Origin: Solibacillus sp. FSL R5-0449 | Lineage (GTDB): Bacteria; Bacillota; Bacilli; Bacillales_A; Planococcaceae | DNA: 64,000 nucleotides | Assembly: GCF_037975215.1 (NCBI RefSeq) | Contig: NZ_CP150239.1 | Span: forward strand, 1,278,001-1,342,000 | Direction: 5' to 3' | Shown here: in pieces, positions 16,093-24,875 of the stretch | Layout: every line of letters begins with the position of its first letter | How positions within the stretch are numbered: position 1 is the first letter of the stretch | The notes under the pieces: model-generated | What the model saw: only the letters and a program-made list of their open reading frames with translations | Databases searched by the model: none | Told to the model about the DNA's origin: nothing | Made by a program: the position numbers and the translations under genes

Positions 16093-18774
16093 TTAATCGT
16101 CTTCCGAGTCTTCAGGTCTTGTTTCACCACCAGAAGTCGGTGGGCTTGGCTGGTTTGGTTGTGATGGCTCAGGGTCTGGCTCATCTGGCTCTTCGGTATT
16201 ACCGCTGCCATTGCCGTTCCCGTTATTGCCATTGCCATTGCCATTCCCGTTGTTACCATTTCCGTTATTGCCGTTTCCGTTATTCCCATTGTTATTCCCG
16301 TTACCCGGCTGTTCCGGTTGTTCTGCATCATTCGGATCTTCAATGGAGTCATTCGGATCTTCAGGCTCTGGTGTTGTATTTCCGTCTACGTATAGTCCAA
16401 CGCTAGCCGGATCACTTCGTAAATCACCCGAAATGGCTGTAACTGTAAATGTATATTCTTTCCCTCGTTCAATGTTCGGTACTTGAATAGCGGTTGCGCT
16501 TGTCGTCGAAATGACTGTTGCCGGACCGCCATCTACTTTCATTGAAACTTCAAATGTGACAGGATCTGTATCTTCACCAGAACCGTTAAGTGAAGAATGA
16601 GACCAGGAAATATCTGCAAGTTGTGCTGCATCATTAAATGATGCCTGTAAACCAGTAGGTGCATCTAAATTTTGAGGAACAAATTCCTCTGTATACTCAG
16701 TTGGCTCCGTTCCTTTAACAAATAGTTCTGTCGCTTTTTGTGTAGCTGGTGTATATTCATTCGCCAGCTTTAATGGATTTGATCCAACGACAATCGAAGC
16801 CGATACGACACTGCTTGGCTGTTTAAATGATGACGACGGGTTATGCTGATTTAAATCCGTCATGATCGATTTGAACAATTGTTGCGGCAACCAGCGCTCT
16901 TCCCAAGTTGTAATGGCATCTTTACGCTGTGAATACCCGCCCCAAATCGCGATCGAGTAGTTTGTTGTATAACCGGCAAACCATGTATCCGGTACTGAGC
17001 CATTCTTTAAATTGAACTTTTCAAATTCATCTGATCCATAGTTAGTTGTACCGGTTTTACCTGCAATATCAACGCCTGCTACTGCTGCACGCGGCGCAGA
17101 GGCATTGCGTTTGTTACTAACTGTATCACGTAAAATATCCGTTACCATATAAGCAGTATAATCACTCATCGCTTTTTTGGATTCCGGTTTAAATGATTTT
17201 GACGTTTTTCCATCACGGAAAACAATTTTCGTAATGGCATGCGGACTATTATAAGTACCGTTGTTGCCGAATGCTGCATAGGAAGCGGCCATTTGGACAG
17301 GAGAAATATTGACGCGTCCTCCACCAAGTGCTTCCGATTCTGTCAATCCGCTTGATTTAATCCCTAAGTTGCCTAAAAACTCTTTCGCACGTTCAGGACC
17401 GACTTCGCGGAAAGTTTTCACAGCCGGAATATTTCGTGATGTATAAAGCGCTTCACGCACTGTCATCGCGCCTAAATAGCGGCCGTCCCAGTTACCGATT
17501 ACCTGATCAGAACCGGAATACGTAATCTTTTCATCGACCGTAGTCTGACCAGTCGACCATTTTAAATATTCAATGGCTGGCCCGTAATCAATTAAAGGTT
17601 TTAAAGTTGAACCAGGCTGGCGTGTTGTCATATCGTAGGCAAAGTTATAGTTAAATTCACCTGTATAATTTCGTCCGCCGCCAATTGCACGAATTTCACC
17701 TGTTGGTGTATCGATGACTGCAACACCGGCTTGGATCTCTTCGGTAGGGAAGTTGCTGTCATTGTTCATTAAATTTTCTACAGTCGTCTGTGCTTTTGGA
17801 TCTAGCGTTGTATAAACTTTGATCCCTTCAGAAGTCAGTTCGCTGTCACCATTTTTTTCAAGTTCTGCTAAAACGACATCCAAAAAGGCCGGGTATTTCG
17901 TTGTACTGTTAGCTACACGCTCTTCTTCAGGAATGAGTCCGCCAGTAATAGGTTCCTTTTTCGCTTTTTCCGCTTCCGCTTCGCTAATTTTCCCGTGCTG
18001 AACCATTAAACCTAAAACGATATTACGACGTTTTTTAGCACGGTCCGGCTTTTTGTACGGGTTATAATTGTTTGGACTTTGCGGCATCCCTGCTAATTGA
18101 GCATATTCAGCCAATGACAGTTCACTTAATTCTTTTCCGTAAAATTCTTTGGCTGCTGTACCAAAGCCATGAATTCTACCTGACATTAAGATTTTATTAA
18201 AGTACATTTCGAAAATTTCTTCTTTACTATATTCACGTTCCAGCTTGATTGCGAGCCAAGCTTCCTGTGCTTTACGCTCCAGCTTTTTCTCATTGGTAAA
18301 GAATGAGTTCTTTACAACTTGCTGAGTAATGGTACTCGCACCCTGTGCACCAAATCCATCACGGAAGTTGGCAAGTACGGCACCGCCAAGACGCCACAAG
18401 TCTACACCGAAGTGATCGAAAAATCGTGCATCTTCTGTTGCAATAATCGCATCAATCATCTGCTGTGGAATATCTTCATATTTAACATAATTTCGTTTTT
18501 CTGCACCAATTGTTGCAAAAAGTTCGCCATTTATATCATAAAATTCCGATGAAATCGGATCCTTTAATGCATCCTCATCCAGTTCCGGTGCTTTGCTCAC
18601 ATAGTAGCCAAATAATGCAGCACCACTTAAGAAACCAATTACCCCAATTAAAACGATTGCTAAAACAATGCGCTTAATCCATTTCCCAGCAGAAGTTTTC
18701 GGTTTTCTGGATTTTTTGTTTTGTTGTTGACGTTCGCGTTTAATCTGTTCGCGTGTTTTTCTATTCTCCGTCAC
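16093..18774 (-). CDS. ponA: Class A penicillin-binding protein 1A/1B (PonA)
   Basis: 893 residues from a GTG start at 18774, preferred because GAGGAG lies 7 bases upstream; ATG 18801 would sit inside recU. Basic cytoplasmic tail, transmembrane helix (about 40-62), glycosyltransferase GT51 with the catalytic glutamate in TEDARFF (about 114) and GASTITQQ, then a transpeptidase with PGSTLK (Ser about 390), SRN and KTGTTN. A fibronectin type III-like domain follows (about 690-780). The tail ends with a Gly/Asn repeat (about 821-861) and a Pro/Glu/Asp end. It polymerises and cross-links peptidoglycan. It overlaps recU by 14 bp as in Bacillus. Confidence 0.95.
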   Translation of the reverse strand: MTENRKTREQIKRERQQQNKKSRKPKTSAGKWIKRIVLAIVLIGVIGFLSGAALFGYYVSKAPELDEDALKDPISSEFYDINGELFATIGAEKRNYVKYEDIPQQMIDAIIATEDARFFDHFGVDLWRLGGAVLANFRDGFGAQGASTITQQVVKNSFFTNEKKLERKAQEAWLAIKLEREYSKEEIFEMYFNKILMSGRIHGFGTAAKEFYGKELSELSLAEYAQLAGMPQSPNNYNPYKKPDRAKKRRNIVLGLMVQHGKISEAEAEKAKKEPITGGLIPEEERVANSTTKYPAFLDVVLAELEKNGDSELTSEGIKVYTTLDPKAQTTVENLMNNDSNFPTEEIQAGVAVIDTPTGEIRAIGGGRNYTGEFNYNFAYDMTTRQPGSTLKPLIDYGPAIEYLKWSTGQTTVDEKITYSGSDQVIGNWDGRYLGAMTVREALYTSRNIPAVKTFREVGPERAKEFLGNLGIKSSGLTESEALGGGRVNISPVQMAASYAAFGNNGTYNSPHAITKIVFRDGKTSKSFKPESKKAMSDYTAYMVTDILRDTVSNKRNASAPRAAVAGVDIAGKTGTTNYGSDEFEKFNLKNGSVPDTWFAGYTTNYSIAIWGGYSQRKDAITTWEERWLPQQLFKSIMTDLNQHNPSSSFKQPSSVVSASIVVGSNPLKLANEYTPATQKATELFVKGTEPTEYTEEFVPQNLDAPTGLQASFNDAAQLADISWSHSSLNGSGEDTDPVTFEVSMKVDGGPATVISTTSATAIQVPNIERGKEYTFTVTAISGDLRSDPASVGLYVDGNTTPEPEDPNDSIEDPNDAEQPEQPGNGNNNGNNGNGNNGNGNNGNGNGNGNNGNGNGSGNTEEPDEPDPEPSQPNQPSPPTSGGETRPEDSEDD

Positions 18775-19444
18775 GTTGTTTCTCCTCACTTTCACAAACA
18801 TTGTTGTTTGCGATTAACTTTTTTACCGCTTGCAAATAGTCGAGCCTCGGTAAATAACCTTCGGAAATTTCGAAGGCATCCTGCTCGAATACGGCGATTG
18901 GTATAGATTTTCTTCCCCCTTCATCCATTGCTGAAAACCATTTTGCCACAATATCATAAGAAATAACAAAATTCCGGTTTAGCATGCTGAATCGTACAAT
19001 GAAAAACGCAACGCCTCGTTGATTTGTCACGGAATGCATATGATCCATTTGATGGGGGTGAATGTTTTTTAATGGAAAGGATGTTTTACTATCCGTTTCT
19101 TTTGCTTCAAAATCAATGTAGTATCCATTCCATACGCCATTATAATCCGTCGTTGAAGGTGTGCGGAAATAAGCCTCTTTAATGACAGCAGCACTTCTAG
19201 CCGGATAATCTACTTTGACGATTTGTATAGGAACAGGTTTCTTGTGTATATTTGCCATATTCCTATGTAAATAAAACATATTTGTTTCATTTAGGTCATC
19301 TTCTAAGCTTTTTCCACGGTTACTGTAATTGACGGCTCTTTTATTTTTTTCTTTAGCACTCGATTGAAACTTGGCAGATTCTTTATTTTTCTCAACCTTT
19401 GGGGCATTTTCATAGAGTTTACCGTTTGGATAACGAATCACCAT
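18761..19444 (-). CDS. recU: Holliday junction resolvase RecU
   Basis: 227 residues. A basic, disordered N-terminus is followed by the nuclease core with NRGKSLEDDLN, the metal-binding acidic residues in GYYIDFEAKET and the HPHQMDHM segment. RecU cleaves four-way junctions with RuvAB and is the Firmicute counterpart of RuvC. A strong Shine-Dalgarno site (GAAGGTGA) precedes the ATG. First gene of the recU-ponA transcript, divergent from the gene at 19627. Confidence 0.95.
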   Translation of the reverse strand: MVIRYPNGKLYENAPKVEKNKESAKFQSSAKEKNKRAVNYSNRGKSLEDDLNETNMFYLHRNMANIHKKPVPIQIVKVDYPARSAAVIKEAYFRTPSTTDYNGVWNGYYIDFEAKETDSKTSFPLKNIHPHQMDHMHSVTNQRGVAFFIVRFSMLNRNFVISYDIVAKWFSAMDEGGRKSIPIAVFEQDAFEISEGYLPRLDYLQAVKKLIANNNVCESEEKQRDGE

Positions 19445-19626
19445 GGAATCACCTTCTTTCCTGGAAGAAATAATACGTTAATAGTGTATCACAAACAATG
19501 TACCCGTTAATAATTTTGTAAAAGCTATGCAAAATATAACTTCTTTTAGCGAATGGACACTATTTTTGCCACATGACAAGGATTCCGTAAAAAAAGAAAG
19601 AATCATTGTGGAAAAGGGGGCATTAT

Positions 19627-19857
19627 ATGTCGAAATTATCACGCTTAATCGAACAAGTTGAAATGGCACAAACATTATTATCACTGCAAATGGAACGCGA
19701 GCAATTAAGAATGAAAGTGGAGCATTTAACCAATCTACTCACTGTTTATCAAAAAGTTAGCTTAGCAGAAACAAAGAGTCAAGTAAAGAATGCCTGTTCG
19801 CATATAAGTAGTACAAACGAGGAGAATTTGATACACTTAAGAACAAATATACTTTAG
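19627..19857 (+). CDS. Small coiled-coil protein, 76 residues, unknown function
   Basis: ATG 19627 follows AAAAGGGGG. The first 50 residues form a regular amphipathic helix (LSRLIEQVEMAQTLLSLQMEREQLRMKVEHLTNLLTVY is the region, about 3-41), then a polar tail. No membrane segment. The position matches the yppC/yppD region of B. subtilis, but the identity is not established. It may dimerise through the coiled coil. Confidence 0.65.
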   Translation: MSKLSRLIEQVEMAQTLLSLQMEREQLRMKVEHLTNLLTVYQKVSLAETKSQVKNACSHISSTNEENLIHLRTNIL

Positions 19858-19956
19858 CCTGAATGGGCAAAGATCAATAAAAAGTAACTTTTGCAGTGAA
19901 ATACGGTAATTTGCGCTGCAAGGTTAAAACAGATGAAATTACTCGAGGTGCACTTT

Positions 19957-20322
19957 ATGCAATTGATAGATGAAACATACAAATTAATAGAAGAATGTGA
20001 TGCGTGTTTACACCGTTTTCAGGAAATGCGACGTTTAGACAGGGAGCCCGATTTTTTCAATGAGGTCAAGCCGCATGTCGATGACGTCCATACACGTATT
20101 CACGAATGGCAGCAGCATGCGACAAATTGGATAAAAAGCCAGCACCCAAAAAATTTATACGTACAGCAAATTGACCACGCAGCCGATGCGATGGAACAAT
20201 TTGTTGTACAGTCTTTCTTTAAAGGAACGAGCAAAAAACGGTTTATTCAATCGATCCAATCTGCCCAATACACATTGAAGCTACTCGCAACAAAGATTGA
20301 GGAAGGTGAAGACGGTGCTTAG
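19957..20322 (+). CDS. yppE: YppE family protein (DUF1798)
   Basis: 121 residues, close to the 123 of B. subtilis YppE, a small four-helix bundle of unknown role. ATG 19957 is preferred to ATG 19933 because GAGGTG lies 7 bases upstream. The protein has many aromatic and acidic helices (EECDACLHRFQEMRRLDREPDFF). The 3' end overlaps mrfA by 8 bp, so the two are coupled. The call rests on length, context and general pattern. Confidence 0.78.
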   Translation: MQLIDETYKLIEECDACLHRFQEMRRLDREPDFFNEVKPHVDDVHTRIHEWQQHATNWIKSQHPKNLYVQQIDHAADAMEQFVVQSFFKGTSKKRFIQSIQSAQYTLKLLATKIEEGEDGA

Positions 20323-22591
20323 TAAGAAAAGAACGATTTCGCAGCTTGTCGACGAGTGGCAATACGAGGAAGAAATGAAACAGAATATTGTCGCTATGCA
20401 TACGATTGATGAAAAGCAGGCACAGTATGCAGATTTCCCATCCAATTTACACCCATCGATTGTTAAAGCATTGCATGGACGCGGAATTGAACAGCTTTAT
20501 ATCCATCAGCGCAAAGCGTTCGACTATGCACAACAGCAAAAACATTTTACTGCGATTACACCGACAGCTTCGGGAAAATCGTATTGCTACCATCTGCCGG
20601 TATTACAGCAAATTTTAGAAGACCGCTCAAGTCGCGCCATTTATTTGTTTCCTACAAAGGCGCTTGCACAGGACCAGAAATCAGATCTTAATGAGTTGAT
20701 TGAACTGATGGATGAGGATATTTTAAGTTACACATATGATGGAGATACTGCGCCAGGCATCCGCCAAAAAATCCGGAAAGCGGGCCATATCGTCATGACC
20801 AATCCCGATATGCTGCATTCAGGGATTTTACCGCACCATACAAAATGGGTATCCCTTTTTGAAAACTTGAAGTACATCGTCATTGATGAGTTACATACGT
20901 ATAAAGGTGTGTTCGGTTCACATGTCGCACATGTTATAAGAAGACTTCAGCGTATTTGCGAATTTTATGGAAGCAATCCGATTTTTATTTGTACGAGTGC
21001 CACAATCAAAAACCCTAAAGAACTGGCGGAAAGCCTGACAAACAGTAAGCATGAGCTGATCGAGCAATCAGGGGCGCCTGTTGGGAAGAAAACATTTATT
21101 TTTTACAATCCGCCGATCGTCCACCCGACATTTGGTGTAAGACGAAGTGCAGTGCTCGAAGTGCGCGATATTTCGAAGCGCTTGTTTGAAGCGGGTATTC
21201 AGACGATTATTTTCGCGAAATCAAGAGTCCGTGTGGAAATGCTTGTGACGTATTTAAAGTCGTTAACAGCGAAAAAAATTATGGACGAATCGATTCAAGG
21301 GTATCGCGGCGGTTATTTGCCGAGTGAACGGCGGGAGATTGAAAAAGGTTTACGGACAGGATCGATACAGATGGTCGTCAGTACGAACGCACTGGAATTG
21401 GGTGTCGATATCGGCCAATTGCAGGCATGTATTATGACCGGATACCCGGGGAATATCGCGAGTGCGTGGCAGCAGGCGGGCAGGGCAGGAAGACGTCAGG
21501 ATGAGGCACTCATTGTATATGTTGCGCAATCTACGGCATTGGATCAATATGTTGTCCAAAATCCTAGTTATCTATTAGGAAGTTCACCAGAAGAAGCGCG
21601 TATTAATCCTGAAAATCTGTTAATTTTAATGGAGCATTTGAAGTGTGCGGCATTTGAACTGCCATTTTCGATGGAAGATACGTATGGGGAATATGAAGTT
21701 CAGGAACTGTTAGCGTATTTAGAAGAAGAGGGTGTACTTGTCCGAACGAGTACGAAATGGCACTGGATGAGCGACAGATTCCCGGCGCATGAAATTTCAC
21801 TGCGCTCTGCAGCACAGGAAAATGTCGTCATTATTGATATTTCAACTCCTGCCAATACGAAAGTGATCGGCGAAATGGATACTTACAGTGCAATGACTCT
21901 TTTACATGAAGAAGCGATCTATTTACACCAAGGGATACAGTTCCAGGTCGAAAAACTCGACTGGGAAGAGAAAAAGGCTTTCGTCCGGGAAGTGGATGTC
22001 GACTACTTTACAGATGCGAATTTGGCGATCGAGCTGAAAGTGCTAAGTGAAGATAAATCGGCACCATTTAAAAATTCGACAGTAAGCTACGGCGATGTAA
22101 GCATTTTAGCTATTCCGACCATCTTTAAGAAAATCCGTTTTAATACACATGACAATATCGGTTCAGGCCCTATTTCAATTCCTCCAATGGAGATGCATAC
22201 AAATGCCACGTGGATGAGCTTTGAGTTGCCGAATAAATGGACAGAAGAGCAACTGACCGACGCACTGACAGGGGCAGCCTATGCAATGGGAAGTTTTATC
22301 CCGTTATTCATCCACTGCGATCGGTCGGATGTGTCGGTTGTCCCGCAAGTAAAAGCGGTTCATAATGAAAAACCGACATTGTTTATTTATGACAGTTACC
22401 CTGGAGGTATCGGTTTAAGTGAACGTGTGTATGATGTTTTACTGTCACTGCTTGAAAGAACGGCACAGCATGTGGAAAACTGTCCATGTCAGCAAGGCTG
22501 CCCTTCATGCATCGGTGCGCAGGATAGTTTAGGAGAAAATAAAAAACAAGTGATGAAAGTATTGAATATTTTAATTAACGAAATGATGTGA
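20315..22591 (+). CDS. mrfA: DEAD/DEAH helicase MrfA (YprA), mitomycin repair
   Basis: 758 residues from GTG 20315 (GGAAGG upstream). Superfamily 2 helicase core with Walker A PTASGKSYC (about 93-101), FPTKALAQDQK, the DEVH-type box VIDELHTYKG, SATI, and motif VI QQAGRAGRR. The C-terminal DUF1998 zinc-type region has four cysteines in CPCQQGCPSC. In B. subtilis MrfA with MrfB repairs mitomycin C adducts in a pathway independent of UvrABC. The exonuclease gene mrfB follows after 4 bases, supporting a joint function. Confidence 0.93.
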   Translation: MLSKKRTISQLVDEWQYEEEMKQNIVAMHTIDEKQAQYADFPSNLHPSIVKALHGRGIEQLYIHQRKAFDYAQQQKHFTAITPTASGKSYCYHLPVLQQILEDRSSRAIYLFPTKALAQDQKSDLNELIELMDEDILSYTYDGDTAPGIRQKIRKAGHIVMTNPDMLHSGILPHHTKWVSLFENLKYIVIDELHTYKGVFGSHVAHVIRRLQRICEFYGSNPIFICTSATIKNPKELAESLTNSKHELIEQSGAPVGKKTFIFYNPPIVHPTFGVRRSAVLEVRDISKRLFEAGIQTIIFAKSRVRVEMLVTYLKSLTAKKIMDESIQGYRGGYLPSERREIEKGLRTGSIQMVVSTNALELGVDIGQLQACIMTGYPGNIASAWQQAGRAGRRQDEALIVYVAQSTALDQYVVQNPSYLLGSSPEEARINPENLLILMEHLKCAAFELPFSMEDTYGEYEVQELLAYLEEEGVLVRTSTKWHWMSDRFPAHEISLRSAAQENVVIIDISTPANTKVIGEMDTYSAMTLLHEEAIYLHQGIQFQVEKLDWEEKKAFVREVDVDYFTDANLAIELKVLSEDKSAPFKNSTVSYGDVSILAIPTIFKKIRFNTHDNIGSGPISIPPMEMHTNATWMSFELPNKWTEEQLTDALTGAAYAMGSFIPLFIHCDRSDVSVVPQVKAVHNEKPTLFIYDSYPGGIGLSERVYDVLLSLLERTAQHVENCPCQQGCPSCIGAQDSLGENKKQVMKVLNILINEMM

Positions 22592-22595
22592 GAGC

Positions 22596-23858
22596 ATGTC
22601 GTACGAAAATAAGCTATTGCAAATGAAAAAACTGCTAGGCAAAAAAACGGAGCAAAAAAAAGAAAAACCAAAATTCATTAAACCGGAACCGCCATTTTAC
22701 AGTGAACAATGGCAACAGGCAGGACTTGAACTGGTGGAAAATGAATTCGGCATGCTTTTTAAACGGGAAGTGCATTATCCGTTTGATTACAAGCATGGCG
22801 ACTACAAGCTAGGGGAGTTTTTTCCTTCTTTAAAGCGTTGGAAGTCCCAAGCCGAAGATCATCCGTTTGCCATTAGCGGTGATGAAACAATCGTGTTTTT
22901 TGATACAGAAACAACCGGTTTGAAAGGCGCGGGTACCCATATTTTCCTCCTCGGCTTTTTGGAAGCGGATGATGAAGGTTTTACGCTCACACAGTATGTA
23001 TTGGCGGACCCTTCGAATGAAGCGGCTCTTCTTTTTGAATCGAAACTATGGCAGCGGAATGTAACGGTTGTATCCTATAACGGAAAAAGTTTCGACTGGC
23101 CGCAGCTTCAAGTACGCTGGACGTTGAACCAGCAATTTTTGCCGCCGCTGAAGTCACAGCGTCAAATTGACTTGCTGCATAGTACGAAACGACTTTGGAA
23201 AGATGATTTATCACGTATGAAGCTTACGCAAGTAGAACAGGATAAGCTCGGTTTTCACCGGGTTGGGGATATACCGGGTCATTTAGCTCCGATTATTTAC
23301 TTTGATGCTGTTAAGAGCGGGAATGCGGAAACGTTGATGAAAGTACTGCTGCACAATGAATGGGATTTACTGTCCTTAATTACATTGTATATTCACTCGA
23401 CGAACTTATTGTTTGATGATATATCAACAGAGTCGGCTACAACGTATACGAATATCGGGAAATGGTTCGGCGACTTGAAGAAGCGGCAAACAAGTACCGA
23501 AATCTTGCAGGCTGTGACAGCACATTTCGAAACAAAAGATACCGGCTATGCCCATTATTATTTAGCGTATGAATTAAAGCGGATTGGTGAAACGGATTTA
23601 GCGATTCAATCATTCCAGACAGCACTTCCAGCCATCCCTGTCAGAAAACAGCTGCAGGCATATGAACAATTGGCCATGCTTTTTGAACATAAAGTAAAGG
23701 ACTATGAGCAGGCGTATATTTATACGGAAATAGGGAATAATTTACTTCCTGAAATCCCATTTCAAAAAGAAACACAGCTTCAAAATCAGCGGAAAAATTG
23801 GCAGAAAAGGCTAAGCCGTTTAGATATTAAAAGAAATAAGAATTTTTTCGACATCTAG
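22596..23858 (+). CDS. mrfB: 3'-5' exonuclease MrfB (YprB)
   Basis: 420 residues (B. subtilis YprB about 413). A DEDD-type RNase H-like exonuclease domain lies at about 95-265: VFFDTETTGLKG supplies the first acidic pair, YNGKSFDWPQL the next, and LHNEWDLLSL the late aspartate. TPR-like helices follow (about 285-400). Works with MrfA in mitomycin-adduct repair. Starts 4 bases after the mrfA stop with only a weak ribosome site (TGAGAG), so translation probably depends on coupling. Confidence 0.92.
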   Translation: MSYENKLLQMKKLLGKKTEQKKEKPKFIKPEPPFYSEQWQQAGLELVENEFGMLFKREVHYPFDYKHGDYKLGEFFPSLKRWKSQAEDHPFAISGDETIVFFDTETTGLKGAGTHIFLLGFLEADDEGFTLTQYVLADPSNEAALLFESKLWQRNVTVVSYNGKSFDWPQLQVRWTLNQQFLPPLKSQRQIDLLHSTKRLWKDDLSRMKLTQVEQDKLGFHRVGDIPGHLAPIIYFDAVKSGNAETLMKVLLHNEWDLLSLITLYIHSTNLLFDDISTESATTYTNIGKWFGDLKKRQTSTEILQAVTAHFETKDTGYAHYYLAYELKRIGETDLAIQSFQTALPAIPVRKQLQAYEQLAMLFEHKVKDYEQAYIYTEIGNNLLPEIPFQKETQLQNQRKNWQKRLSRLDIKRNKNFFDI

Positions 23859-23893
23859 AAGATATGTAGTCGTCCCATTTGTCAGACCTATGC

Positions 23894-23899
23894 TATAAT
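23894..23899 (+). promoter_or_regulatory. Extended -10 promoter of gpsB
   Basis: TATAAT preceded by TGC gives an extended -10; no good -35 is visible at 16-18 bases. Located 38 bases before the gpsB start. Confidence 0.5.
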
Positions 23900-23936
23900 A
23901 AACCAAAGAAGTAGCGTGATGGGAGGACGAGGAATA

Positions 23937-24236
23937 ATGGATATTAAATTAACAGCTGACCATATATTGGAAAAAGAATTCAAGAAGAGCATGAAAGGTT
24001 ATAACATTGACGAAGTAGATCAGTTTTTGGATCTGATTCGTGAAGATTATGACACATTTACTGCAAAAATCGCTTCCCTGGAAGAAGAGAATGAGCGCTT
24101 AAAGCAAGAGCTGGCAAACTCAAGCCGCAAATCGGCGGTTGCTCCTGCTCCAACAGCAAATAGTACAAACTTCGATATTTTAAAGCGACTTTCAAACTTG
24201 GAGAAGCATGTTTTTGGGAGTAAGCTTTACGAATAG
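23937..24236 (+). CDS. gpsB: Cell-division regulator GpsB
   Basis: 99 residues. N-terminal DivIVA-like membrane-binding domain with [28 protein letters not shown] is spread over residues 4-32. A coiled coil (about 35-65) is followed by a short linker and a C-terminal trimerisation helix ([16 protein letters not shown]). GpsB shuttles PBP1 between side wall and septum; ponA lies 5 kb upstream. ATG 23937 has GAGGA upstream, and the earlier ATG 23916 would add a non-homologous MMGGRGI. Followed directly by rnpB, as in Bacillus. Confidence 0.95.
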   Translation: MDIKLTADHILEKEFKKSMKGYNIDEVDQFLDLIREDYDTFTAKIASLEEENERLKQELANSSRKSAVAPAPTANSTNFDILKRLSNLEKHVFGSKLYE

Positions 24237-24256
24237 TTAAACTATTCATGGGAATA

Positions 24257-24285
24257 TTGTTTTTTTTCTATTATTGCAGTATACT
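24257..24285 (+). promoter_or_regulatory. Promoter of rnpB
   Basis: TTGTTT (24257-24262), 17 bases, TATACT (24280-24285). Predicted start near 24292, at the first pairing arm of the RNA. Confidence 0.65.
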
Positions 24286-24291
24286 TTATTC

Positions 24292-24690
24292 ATACATCAA
24301 TATTCGAGTAATCGCTGCGACTTTTAGGTCGTAGAGGAAAGTCCATGCTCACACGGTGCTGCGATGCCCGTAGTGTTCGTGCTTACTGAAAAAATAAGGT
24401 AAGGCAAGAGAATTTCTCTTGACGGCGGAAGGAACTCCTAAGTCTTTTAGATATGGACGAAACTTCCTGAAAGTGCCACAGTGACGGAGCTTATAGTGAA
24501 AACTATGAGGTGGAACGAGGTAAACCCCATGAGTGAGAAACCCAAATTATGGTAGGGGCACTCTCCTGAAGGAATTGAACGGATGGAGGGACGGTCAGCT
24601 TGGCCGTAGATAGATGATTACTACCTAATCGTACGAGGCGCAAGCTGCTTGAGTACTTAGGAACAAAACATGGCTTATTGATTATTGATG
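24292..24690 (+). ncRNA. rnpB: RNase P RNA, Bacillus type (class B)
   Basis: About 399 nt. Universal conserved blocks are present in order: GAGGAAAGTCCATGCTC near 24334, a GTGCCACAGTGACG segment near 24473, GTGGAACGAGGTAAACCCC near 24509, GAGAAACCCAAATTATGGTAGGGGCA near 24534-24560 in separate conserved pieces, TAGATAGATGATTACTACC and the 3' ACAAAACATGGCTTA. P1 is formed by CATCAATA (24295-24302) and TATTGATG (24683-24690). It is the catalytic subunit that matures tRNA 5' ends. A T-run (24692-24698) follows. Position between gpsB and rlmL is as in B. subtilis. Confidence 0.97.
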
Positions 24691-24707
24691 CTTTTTTTGA
24701 ACATATA

Positions 24708-24740
24708 AAAGGGCTCTCCATTCTTTTGTGGAGAGCCTTT
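24708..24740 (+). terminator. Terminator downstream of rnpB
   Basis: AAGGGCTCTCCA pairs with TGGAGAGCCTTT across an 8-base loop. It backs up the T-run directly after rnpB. Confidence 0.8.
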
Positions 24741-24875
24741 CTTAGTAGGGAAAATTATAATAACTATAAAATAAAGGTTCATATCGGGGAATAAGGGAAC
24801 AAAATCAATAAAACAGCACCTGCTTCTCTCGGAGTGAATATATAAAAACTGTTCTTTATATAAGGGTGATATGTC

